Positions 1 to 5,395 of a stretch of DNA of 7,124 nt are shown piece after piece. This DNA is from Pseudomonadota bacterium (GTDB taxonomy: Bacteria > Pseudomonadota > Gammaproteobacteria > Burkholderiales > Rhodocyclaceae): the NCBI GenBank assembly GCA_009778425.1, contig WRJU01000155.1:1-7124 (forward strand), given 5' to 3'. The position numbers and the translations under genes were made by a program. The notes under the pieces are model-generated. The model was not told where the DNA came from. It saw only the letters and a list, made by a program, of their open reading frames with translations, and did not search any database. The first letter of the stretch is position 1; every line of letters begins with the position of its first letter.

Positions 1-372
1 CGCGCCGCCATTGCCCGCCTGCCGCAAGAACGGCGGCGGGTCGTGAGTTCGCACGACGCCTTTGCCTATTTTGCCCGCGCCTACGGTCTGGCCTTCCTCG
101 CCCCGGTCGGCGCCGCCGGACACAGCAAACCCGGCGCGCGCGATGTCGCGCGCCTCATCGAGCAGTTGCGAAGCGAAAAAGCGCCCGCCGTCTTCATCGA
201 AACCATCAGCGATCCCCGCCTCATCGAACGCATCCGCGCCGAATCCGGCGCGGCGATGGGCGGTACGCTCTATTCCGACGCGCTTTCCCCCGCCAAAGGC
301 CCCGCGCCCACTTACATCGCCATGATGCGGCACAATCTCAGCACGCTCATGGCGGCGCTCGCCGCGCGTTGA
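1..372 (+). CDS. Metal (Zn/Mn-type) ABC transporter periplasmic solute-binding protein, C-terminal fragment
   Basis: This is the last 123 codons of a gene that begins upstream of the window; the frame is open from base 1 to the TGA at 370-372. The product resembles cluster A-I (TroA/ZnuA/SitA-type) binding proteins, which capture Zn2+ or Mn2+ in the periplasm and pass it to an ABC permease. Visible signatures are SSHDAFAYFARAYGL, whose His (codon 18 of the fragment) matches the third metal ligand of TroA, then ETISDPRLIERI, then GGTLYSDALSP, whose Asp (codon 93) matches the fourth ligand. A His rather than Glu at the third position leans towards zinc, but the metal cannot be decided from this fragment. 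The N-terminal half with the first two His ligands, any His-rich loop and the signal peptide are outside the window. nadE follows 18 bases later in the same frame and may be cotranscribed, although the two functions are unrelated. Confidence 0.87.
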   Translation, partial: RAAIARLPQERRRVVSSHDAFAYFARAYGLAFLAPVGAAGHSKPGARDVARLIEQLRSEKAPAVFIETISDPRLIERIRAESGAAMGGTLYSDALSPAKGPAPTYIAMMRHNLSTLMAALAAR

Positions 373-390
373 ATAATGGAATCTTGAGAA

Positions 391-1311
391 ATGCCCACCC
401 CCTCCCAAACCCAACCCGAGCTTATGGAGTTTTACCGTCGCCAGATCGTCCTCGGCCTGCGTGATTTCACCTGCTGTTGTGGCTTCGGCAAGGTCGTCGT
501 CGGCTCCTCCGGCGGCATTGACAGCGCGCTGGCGCTGGCGCTGGCGGTCGAGGCGCTGGGGCCGGAAAACGTTATCGCGGTCACGCTCCCGTCCCGCTTT
601 TCGAGCATGGGCAGCGTCAGAGACTCCGTTGCGCTATGCCGGAATCTCGGCATCAAACTCTTCGAGCACCCCATTCGTGACCTCGTCGCGACTTATGAAC
701 AGGGGTTCAACGCCGCGTTTGGCGAACCGCTCCGGGGGTTGGCGCTGGAAAACATGCAGGCTCGCGCGCGCGGCACGGTGTTGATGGAATACGCCAACCA
801 GTTTGGAGCCTTGCTGCTGACCACCGGCAACAAGAGCGAAATTTCGGTCGGCTATTGCACGCTTTATGGCGACACCAACGGCGGCCTGGGGCCCATCGGC
901 GACCTCTACAAAACGGAAGTTTTCGCGCTTTCCCGACACATCAACGAAACCGCCGGGCGCGAACTGATTCCCGAGGCCATCATCGACAAACCGCCTTCTG
1001 CGGAACTTGCGCCCGACCAGAAAGACAGCGACAGTTTGCCGCCTTACCCGGTACTGGACGCAATCCTGAAAACCCTGATCGAAGGCGAGCGTCTGCATGC
1101 CGGAGAACGGGATGAGGTCAAGGCGGCTTGGGACGAACTGACCGGGACGAAGGACGGCGAGGCGCTCATTGCGCGAGTCCGGCAGATGATCTGGAAAAGT
1201 GAATTCAAACGTCGGCAGAGCGCCCCCATCCTGTATTTGCGCCAACCGCCCTTTGGAAGCGGGCAACCCTTGCCCATCGCGGCAGAGTATGGGCACATAC
1301 GTGTGATGTAG
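391..1311 (+). CDS. nadE: NAD+ synthetase, short form without glutaminase domain
   Basis: It makes NAD+ from nicotinate adenine dinucleotide, ATP and an ammonia source, the last step of NAD synthesis, in the cytosol. The 306-aa product is a single N-type ATP pyrophosphatase domain. The PP-loop SSGGIDSA is at residues 39-46, ENMQARARGTVLM at 120-132, TTGNKSE at 144-150, the acidic loop PPSAELAPDQKDSDSLPPY at 201-219, and a KRRQ tail motif at 273-276. Length and start fit ammonia-dependent enzymes of about 275 aa. However, the GNKSE and ENxQAR motifs resemble the synthetase half of the glutamine-dependent enzymes rather than E. coli NadE, which has GTDHAAE. No nitrilase-type amidotransferase domain precedes it: an in-frame TGA at 385-387 lies just before the ATG. 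The ribosome-binding site is weak (GGAAT about 9 bases upstream). A run of three Cys (28-30) precedes the PP-loop strand. The family call is secure; the nitrogen donor is not. Confidence 0.93.
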   Translation: MPTPSQTQPELMEFYRRQIVLGLRDFTCCCGFGKVVVGSSGGIDSALALALAVEALGPENVIAVTLPSRFSSMGSVRDSVALCRNLGIKLFEHPIRDLVATYEQGFNAAFGEPLRGLALENMQARARGTVLMEYANQFGALLLTTGNKSEISVGYCTLYGDTNGGLGPIGDLYKTEVFALSRHINETAGRELIPEAIIDKPPSAELAPDQKDSDSLPPYPVLDAILKTLIEGERLHAGERDEVKAAWDELTGTKDGEALIARVRQMIWKSEFKRRQSAPILYLRQPPFGSGQPLPIAAEYGHIRVM

Positions 1312-1366
1312 CATTGCTCTGCCGTCTTTGTTTTGAGAAGATCATATCAACAAGGGTATAAACAGC

Positions 1367-2053
1367 ATGAAAAGTCTCCGTAGCGCGCTCGGCATCGGCA
1401 TATTCGCCGTTTCTCTCTTTCTTCCGGCAGGCAGCGCAACGGCAGCCAACGCGGTGGACAGCCTGCGGCAGTTCGTCGCTTCGGCCCGTGGGGCTGAAGG
1501 GGAATTCCGGCAAACTGTCAGTGGAAAGCCAGGGCAACCGGCGCAACAGGCTTCCGGCAAGTTTTCCTTTGCCCGCCCCAGTAAGTTCCGCTGGGAATAT
1601 GATTCTCCGTATCCGCAACTCCTGGTGGCTGACGGCAAACAATTGTGGTCGTGGGATCGTGACCTCCGGCAGGTGACGGTACGCCCGCTTGGGAATGCCC
1701 TGGGCGCAACGCCTGCTGGAATCCTGTTCGGGCAGGGAGAGCTTGAGCGCGATTTCGTCCTGACCGAAAGCACGGCAGTCGAGGGGATACCCGGTGGCGA
1801 AAAACTCACCTGGGTCGAAGCCCGTCCGCGCCAGACGGCAGATAGTCAGGGAGGCGGCAGCGGCTTCCAGTTCTTTCGTTTCGGATTCGACGGCAAACGC
1901 CTGCAACGCCTGACATTGCTCGACAACTTCGGGCAGACCACGGTGATCGAGTTCACCAGCCTGCGGCTCAACCCCACGTTTGCCTCGAACCATTTCCATT
2001 TCGAGCCGCCCGCCGGGGTGGATATCCTCGGCGACCCCTCGCCGCCGCAATGA
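1367..2053 (+). CDS. lolA: Outer-membrane lipoprotein carrier protein LolA
   Basis: It is the periplasmic chaperone that takes lipoproteins released by LolCDE at the inner membrane and hands them to LolB at the outer membrane. The 228-aa precursor starts with a Sec signal peptide (basic MKSLR, hydrophobic core at residues 8-20, Ala-rich cleavage site near ATA/A at 24-27). The mature part has the LolA pattern: a DSLRQF helix, EFRQTV (46-51), then GKFSFARPSKFRWEY (64-78). Arg70 in the ARP motif aligns with E. coli LolA Arg43, which takes part in lid opening. LLVADGKQLWSWD (85-97) follows. A Gly/Gln-rich insertion (155-165) lies before FQFFRFGFDG and is probably a surface loop. AAGGG, 10 bases before the ATG, is a good ribosome-binding site. 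The stop codon overlaps the rarA start as ATGA, so the two are likely coupled. I found no convincing promoter in the 55 bases after nadE. Confidence 0.95.
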   Translation: MKSLRSALGIGIFAVSLFLPAGSATAANAVDSLRQFVASARGAEGEFRQTVSGKPGQPAQQASGKFSFARPSKFRWEYDSPYPQLLVADGKQLWSWDRDLRQVTVRPLGNALGATPAGILFGQGELERDFVLTESTAVEGIPGGEKLTWVEARPRQTADSQGGGSGFQFFRFGFDGKRLQRLTLLDNFGQTTVIEFTSLRLNPTFASNHFHFEPPAGVDILGDPSPPQ

Positions 2054-3462
2054 GCGACGACCTCGATCTTTTCGGAACACCCGCCGCGCAGGGAAAAAAA
2101 ACCTCCGGCAGATCGCCCCGCGAGCCGGTGCCGGTCCCCTTGGCCGAGCGCATGCGTCCGGCCTCACTCGATGAAGTCGCGGGTCAGACGCATCTTCTTG
2201 GGCCGGGCAAGCCCCTGCGGCTTGCGTTCGAGTCGGGCAAGCCGCACTCGATGATTCTCTGGGGTCCCCCCGGTGTGGGCAAAACCACGCTGGCGCGGCT
2301 GATGGCCAAAGGGTTCGACGCAGACTTCATCGCCTTGTCGGCGGTATTCTCCGGCGTCAAGGAAATCCGCGAAGCGGTGGCGCATGCTGAAGTTGCCCGA
2401 AAAATGGGACGTCACACCCTTCTTTTCGTCGACGAAGTCCACCGTTTCAACAAGGCGCAGCAGGACGCTTTCCTGCCCTATGTGGAACAGGGGCTTGTCA
2501 CCTTCATCGGCGCGACGACGGAAAATCCCTCGTTTGAGGTCAACGCCGCCCTGCTTTCGAGAGCGGCGGTTTATGTGCTGGAGGCGCTCGATTCTGAGGC
2601 GATGACGGCGCTTTTTGAACGTACCTGCCGCTGTGCCTGCCCGGAACTCGCGTTCGACGATGACGCGCGCAGCCGCATGACCGGCTTTGCCGATGGCGAC
2701 GCCCGCCGGTTGATGAACCTGATCGAGCAGGTGCAGATCGCCGCCGCGACCATCGGCGAAAATCTCATCACGGCGCACTTCATCGAGCAAACGCTCTCGC
2801 GCGACCTGCGCCGCTTCGACAAGGGGGGTGAGGCGTTTTACGACCAGATTTCCGCTCTTCACAAATCGGTGCGCGGCTCCGACCCGGACGCGGCGCTGTA
2901 TTGGATGTGCCGCATGCTCGACGGCGGGGCCGACCCGCTCTATCTTGGGCGGCGGATTGTGCGGATGGCCACGGAAGACATCGGTCTGGCCGACCCGCGC
3001 GCACTCGAAATCGCGCTAAATGCCTGTGCCGCCTATGAGCGTCTGGGTTCGCCCGAAGGTGAACTAGCCCTGGCTGAGGCGATCGTATTTATGGCCTGCG
3101 CCGCCAAATCGAACGCGGTCTATGTAGCCTATGGCGCGGCGCGGCGCTTCATCAAGCAAAGCGGTTCGCTGCCCGTGCCGCTGCACCTGCGCAACGCGCC
3201 CACCAAACTGATGAAGGAACTCGGCTACAGCCACGGCTACCGCTACGCGCACGATGAACCGCAAGCCTATGCCGCCGGGGAGCGATACCTGCCCGACAGC
3301 GTAGAGCCTCCCAATTGGTATCGGCCCACGCCACGCGGCATGGAAGCAAAAATCGCCGAAAAGCTCACCCATCTGCGTCGGCTCGACGCCCAGGCCAAGC
3401 GCACGGAGCACGAAGGCAGCCCCGCCGTGACAACGGCAAAAAACAACGATGGAGCGCCTTGA
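2050..3462 (+). CDS. rarA: Replication-associated recombination protein A (MgsA/WRNIP1-type AAA+ ATPase)
   Basis: It is a AAA+ ATPase related to clamp-loader subunits that acts at stalled replication forks and forms tetramers in E. coli. The 470-aa length is close to the E. coli protein. Domains in order are: the family N-terminal block LAERMRPASLDEVAGQTHLL (31-50); Walker A GPPGVGKTT (72-80); an SGVKEIREA block (101-109); Walker B LLFVDEVHRF (124-133) running into NKAQQDAFLP; the sensor-1 block IGATTENPSFE (153-163); a LLSRA arginine-finger region (168-172); the C-terminal helical and tetramerisation region with FYDQISALHKSVRGSDPDAA (263-282); and HLRNAPTKLMKELGY (379-393). The first ten residues, MSDDLDLFGT, hold a short acidic/hydrophobic motif (LDLF) of the kind used to dock on the sliding clamp; this is an inference. 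The disordered C-terminal tail (about 450-470) is encoded partly by a hairpin that seems to end the opposing gene. Identification is very secure. Confidence 0.98.
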   Translation: MSDDLDLFGTPAAQGKKTSGRSPREPVPVPLAERMRPASLDEVAGQTHLLGPGKPLRLAFESGKPHSMILWGPPGVGKTTLARLMAKGFDADFIALSAVFSGVKEIREAVAHAEVARKMGRHTLLFVDEVHRFNKAQQDAFLPYVEQGLVTFIGATTENPSFEVNAALLSRAAVYVLEALDSEAMTALFERTCRCACPELAFDDDARSRMTGFADGDARRLMNLIEQVQIAAATIGENLITAHFIEQTLSRDLRRFDKGGEAFYDQISALHKSVRGSDPDAALYWMCRMLDGGADPLYLGRRIVRMATEDIGLADPRALEIALNACAAYERLGSPEGELALAEAIVFMACAAKSNAVYVAYGAARRFIKQSGSLPVPLHLRNAPTKLMKELGYSHGYRYAHDEPQAYAAGERYLPDSVEPPNWYRPTPRGMEAKIAEKLTHLRRLDAQAKRTEHEGSPAVTTAKNNDGAP

Positions 3463-3477
3463 GATGGGGCGCTCCAT
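3449..3477 (-). terminator. Rho-independent terminator of the small minus-strand gene, overlapping the rarA stop codon
   Basis: ATGGAGCGCC (3449-3458) and GGCGCTCCAT (3468-3477) form a perfect 10-bp stem with a 9-base loop. Read on the minus strand, the stem is followed by CGTTGTTTTTTG, the U-run expected of an intrinsic terminator. On the + strand the bases after the stem (TGGAAACGG) have no U-run, so it should work mainly for the leftward 87-aa gene, whose stop is 52 bases upstream of the stem. The stem covers the last four rarA codons and its TGA, so the same bases encode the RarA tail and the terminator. Confidence 0.65.
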
Positions 3478-3505
3478 TGGAAACGGAACGAATTTGGCAG
3501 GGAGA

Positions 3506-3528
3506 GCGGCTACCAGCGGGGCAGCCGT
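3506..3528. repeat. Short inverted repeat between convergent stop codons
   Basis: GCGGCT (3506-3511) and AGCCGT (3523-3528) can pair with one G-U on the + strand around an 11-base loop, followed by only TT before CAG. It is the only structure on the rarA side that could act as a + strand terminator, and it is weak. It lies directly next to the stop codon of the minus-strand gene. Confidence 0.25.
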
Positions 3529-3529
3529 T

Positions 3530-3793
3530 TCAGTGCGGAAGATTATGCGAGACGGAAAAGCGGTCAAACTCAGCCCGAGCGCGCGCAGCCTTGTCAGGCA
3601 TCCCGGCGGCATCGGCATACTCAATCAACTCTCGAAGCCAGCGCGCCAGCAATTGTACCCCCTCATCAGTCTGAACCAAACCGCAGAGCACCTGCCCCGC
3701 CATGACATCAGAAATCCCTTCGAATTCGGCAATCAAAGCAACCTCATCATCCGTAAGGTCGCAATAATCAAGACAATCGCGCATGGATAGCAT
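3530..3793 (-). CDS. Small conserved-looking protein of unknown function (87 aa)
   Basis: The product is not recognised. It is acidic and mostly helical in appearance, with no signal peptide or membrane segment, so it is probably cytosolic. The N-terminus MLSMRDCLDYCDLTDDEVALI contains a CxxxC pair (Cys7, Cys11); a third Cys is at 37 in QVLCGLVQT. The middle (residues 40-60) reads as an amphipathic helix (EGVQLLARWLRELIEY), and the tail (68-80) is charged. Support for a real gene comes from its signals. A G-run ribosome-binding site (GGGGGGG) lies 5 bases before the ATG, a plausible promoter lies 50-75 bases upstream, and a Rho-independent terminator lies 52 bases after the stop. Met4 is an alternative start. 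The gene is flanked by rarA (convergent) and serS (divergent), which leaves it alone in its own transcript and gives no functional hint. No function is proposed. Confidence 0.72.
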   Translation of the reverse strand: MLSMRDCLDYCDLTDDEVALIAEFEGISDVMAGQVLCGLVQTDEGVQLLARWLRELIEYADAAGMPDKAARARAEFDRFSVSHNLPH

Positions 3794-3798
3794 CTTGA

Positions 3799-3805
3799 CC
3801 CCCCC
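3799..3805 (-). promoter_or_regulatory. G-run ribosome-binding site of the 87-aa gene
   Basis: Seven consecutive C on the + strand give GGGGGGG on the minus strand, followed by TCAAG and the ATG at 3793. The spacing favours that ATG over the second in-frame ATG at 3784. A pure G-run is an unusual Shine-Dalgarno sequence and a homopolymer whose length could vary. Confidence 0.5.
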
Positions 3806-3839
3806 TATCTAAAAGAAAATTGGCCTTCTTGTGCGGCCT

Positions 3840-3867
3840 AATATAAGACTATGCCAGCCCGACGCAA
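3840..3867 (-). promoter_or_regulatory. Candidate sigma-70 promoter of the 87-aa gene
   Basis: On the minus strand, TTGCGT (3867-3862) and TATATT (3845-3840) are separated by 16 bases. The -10 matches consensus at 5 of 6 positions and the -35 at 3 of 6. Transcription would start near 3833 and give a leader of about 40 bases before the ATG. Confidence 0.35.
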
Positions 3868-3928
3868 AAACAAGGAAATAATGCATGAAAATTACAAATA
3901 ATTACGTAAAGGTACTAATAGGAGACCG

Positions 3929-3946
3929 GTCGATAATTTGATCGAC
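3929..3946. repeat. Inverted repeat 1 in the serS leader region
   Basis: GTCGAT (3929-3934) and ATCGAC (3941-3946) form a perfect 6-bp inverted repeat around AATTTG. A short palindrome ACCGGT (3925-3930) overlaps the left arm. It could be an operator half-site pair or a small hairpin. Confidence 0.4.
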
Positions 3947-3978
3947 ATACAGACTATTACAAAATCATTTGCCTATGG

Positions 3979-4005
3979 CAGTTAACCAGTGCACTACTTT
4001 AACTG
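3979..4005. repeat. Inverted repeat 2 with a palindromic loop
   Basis: CAGTTAA (3979-3985) and TTAACTG (3999-4005) are perfect 7-base arms, extendable by two G-U pairs in RNA. The 13-base spacer contains its own 8-base palindrome AGTGCACT (3988-3995). The downstream bases TTCGTTTT are only loosely T-rich. The nested symmetry is more typical of a dimeric regulator site than of a terminator. Confidence 0.45.
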
Positions 4006-4018
4006 TTCGTTTTAACCA

Positions 4019-4039
4019 CATGAATTTTATTGATTCATG
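4019..4039. repeat. Inverted repeat 3 just upstream of serS
   Basis: CATGAAT (4019-4025) and ATTCATG (4033-4039) are perfect 7-base arms around a 7-base T-rich loop. The right arm ends 28 bases before the serS ATG, close to the ribosome-binding site AGGA. It could affect transcription or translation of serS. It does not resemble a T-box. Confidence 0.45.
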
Positions 4040-4067
4040 ATTTGGAACTCACACAGGACGCTCTCAC

Positions 4068-5360
4068 ATGCTTGACATCCAGATGCTACGCGGCCAGATC
4101 GATGCCGTGGCAGCCCGTCTCCTGACCCGTGGCCTGCGGCTGGACACTGCCACTTTTCTTGCCCTCGAAGAAGAGCGCAAAGCTCTTCAGACCTGCACCC
4201 AGGAATTTCAGGCGCGGCGCAACAGTCTTTCCAAACAGATTGGCGTATTGAAAAGCAAGGGTGAAGACGCTTCGGCAGTGCTGGCCGAAGTCGGACGCCT
4301 TGGCGACGAACTCAACCGTTGCGAACAGGCCCTGCCTGTATTGCTCGAACGGATGAACGCTTTTCTTGCCACCCTGCCCAATCTGCCGCAGGACAGTGTG
4401 CCGGTAGGCTCGGATGAGGCGGCGAATGTCGAAATTCGTCGTTGGGGAATACCGTCGACATTCGATTTTGAAGTACGCGACCACGTCGACATCGGCGCAG
4501 CGCTTGGGCTGGACTTCAACACGGCCGCAAAACTTTCCGGCGCGCGCTTCAGCTTCATGCGCGGGCAGGTCGCGCGGCTGCATCGGGCGCTCGCCCAGTT
4601 CATGCTCGACACCCACACCCGCGAGCACGGCTACACCGAGTGCTATACCCCTTACATCGTCAACCGGGAGGCGCTCGAAGGCACAGGCCAACTGCCCAAG
4701 TTCAAAAGCGACATGTTCTGGGTTTCCCGTGGCGGCGATGAGCAAATGCGCGAGCAATACCTGATCTCCACAGCGGAAATATCACTGACCAACAGCGTGC
4801 GCGAACAGATACTGCCCTCCGATGCTTTGCCGCTCAAACTCACCGCCCACAGCCCATGCTTCCGTTCCGAAGCGGGCAGCGGCGGTCGGGATGTGCGCGG
4901 CATGATCCGTCAACACCAGTTCGACAAGGTCGAAATGGTACAGATCGTTCGCCCGGAACAGAGCAACGCCGCCCTCGAAGAAATGGTCGGCCACGCCGAA
5001 GCCATCCTGCAAAAACTCGGCCTGCCGTACCGCGTCATCGTGCTTTGCACGGGCGACATGGGTTTTTCCGCCGCAAAGACCTTTGATCTTGAAGTCTGGT
5101 TGCCGGCGCAGAACACCTACCGCGAAATATCCAGTTGCTCCAACTGCGAGTCTTTCCAGGCACGCCGCATGCAGGCGCGTTTTCGTAACGCCCAGGGCAA
5201 GAACGAACTTGTGCACACTCTCAATGGTTCGGGGCTGGCGGTTGGGCGCACATTGGTAGCGGTACTTGAAAACTTCCAGCGCGCCGACGGTTCCGTCGCC
5301 GTACCCGAAGCACTACGGCCTTACATGGGCGGGCTGGAGGTGATGACCCCGGAGGACTGA
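4068..5360 (+). CDS. serS: Serine--tRNA ligase (seryl-tRNA synthetase)
   Basis: It attaches serine to tRNA-Ser (and tRNA-Sec where present) in the cytosol. The 430-aa length matches the bacterial enzyme. Residues 1-103 form the family's antiparallel coiled-coil arm, which contacts the long variable arm of tRNA-Ser. The class II core follows: a motif 1 region around FMLDTHTREHGYTECYTPYI (178-197), the serine-binding TAE block in ISTAEISLTN (233-242), motif 2 FRSEAGSGGRDVRGMIRQHQ (265-284) running into FDKVEM, and motif 3 NGSGLAVGRTLVAVLENFQ (386-404) with its Arg394. Nothing is missing. AGGA lies 9 bases before the ATG. A conserved lolA-rarA-serS order is known from E. coli; here a minus-strand gene and an AT-rich leader separate serS from rarA, so it should have its own promoter. 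A tRNA-Ser gene lies about 1.7 kb downstream on the same strand. Confidence 0.98.
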   Translation: MLDIQMLRGQIDAVAARLLTRGLRLDTATFLALEEERKALQTCTQEFQARRNSLSKQIGVLKSKGEDASAVLAEVGRLGDELNRCEQALPVLLERMNAFLATLPNLPQDSVPVGSDEAANVEIRRWGIPSTFDFEVRDHVDIGAALGLDFNTAAKLSGARFSFMRGQVARLHRALAQFMLDTHTREHGYTECYTPYIVNREALEGTGQLPKFKSDMFWVSRGGDEQMREQYLISTAEISLTNSVREQILPSDALPLKLTAHSPCFRSEAGSGGRDVRGMIRQHQFDKVEMVQIVRPEQSNAALEEMVGHAEAILQKLGLPYRVIVLCTGDMGFSAAKTFDLEVWLPAQNTYREISSCSNCESFQARRMQARFRNAQGKNELVHTLNGSGLAVGRTLVAVLENFQRADGSVAVPEALRPYMGGLEVMTPED

Positions 5361-5365
5361 GAAGT

Positions 5366-5395
5366 CCCTTTCCCCTTGCGAGAGAGGGGGGAGGG
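5366..5395 (+). terminator. Strong hairpin between the convergent serS and mltF stop codons
   Basis: CCCTTTCCCCT (5366-5376) pairs with AGGGGGGAGGG (5385-5395) over 11 bp in + strand RNA, counting two G-U pairs, around the loop TGCGAGAG. On the minus strand two C-A mismatches weaken it. It begins 5 bases after the serS stop and touches the mltF stop. There is no U-run on either side, so it is either a non-canonical terminator for serS or a copy of a dispersed intergenic repeat; pyrimidine/purine hairpins of this look occur between genes in G+C-rich proteobacteria. Confidence 0.45.

Larger units (their letters stand above)
3794..4067. other. AT-rich divergent intergenic region between the 87-aa gene and serS
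   Basis: These 274 bases separate two divergent starts. G+C is about 34% over 3841-4050 (hand count), against clearly G+C-rich genes on both sides. The region must hold the promoters of both genes and also carries three perfect short inverted repeats, listed separately. I could not find a convincing sigma-70 pair for serS. Candidates such as TTGCCT (3969-3974) with TACTTT (3995-4000) have a 20-base spacer, which is too long. AGGA at 4055-4058, 9 bases before the serS ATG, is an ordinary ribosome-binding site. No RNA family could be recognised by eye. Confidence 0.6.

Noticed and set aside
634..1314. Open frame of 226 codons on the minus strand opposite nadE
   Set aside because: Antisense to conserved NadE motifs; no domain and no ribosome-binding site worth noting.
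1205..2167. Open frame of 320 codons on the minus strand across the nadE 3' end, lolA and the rarA 5' end
   Set aside because: It overlaps three well-supported + strand genes and its Arg-rich translation shows no domain.
3064..3624. Open frame of 186 codons on the minus strand opposite the rarA 3' end
   Set aside because: It overlaps conserved RarA C-terminal sequence and would overlap the 87-aa gene in another frame; no motif seen.
3449..3790. Open frame of 113 codons on the + strand opposite the 87-aa gene
   Set aside because: It starts within the rarA 3' end inside the terminator stem and lacks a ribosome-binding site. The minus-strand reading has a better start, promoter and terminator and a more protein-like composition. 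The choice between strands is still less certain than for other genes.
3851..3901. Micro-ORF of 16 codons (basic peptide starting MPARRKNK) in the AT-rich region
   Set aside because: No Shine-Dalgarno sequence precedes it and such short frames are expected by chance in AT-rich DNA.
3969..4000. Possible sigma-70 promoter for serS (TTGCCT and TACTTT)
   Set aside because: The 20-base spacer is too long and the -10 is poor; no better pair was found, so the serS promoter is left unassigned.
3979..4017. Terminator reading of inverted repeat 2
   Set aside because: The stem is AT-rich and only 7 bp, and the following TTCGTTTT is interrupted, so it would be weak.
4019..4067. T-box or other amino-acid-sensing riboswitch before serS
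   Set aside because: No T-box sequence, specifier loop or antiterminator/terminator pair is visible, and such elements are essentially a Gram-positive feature.
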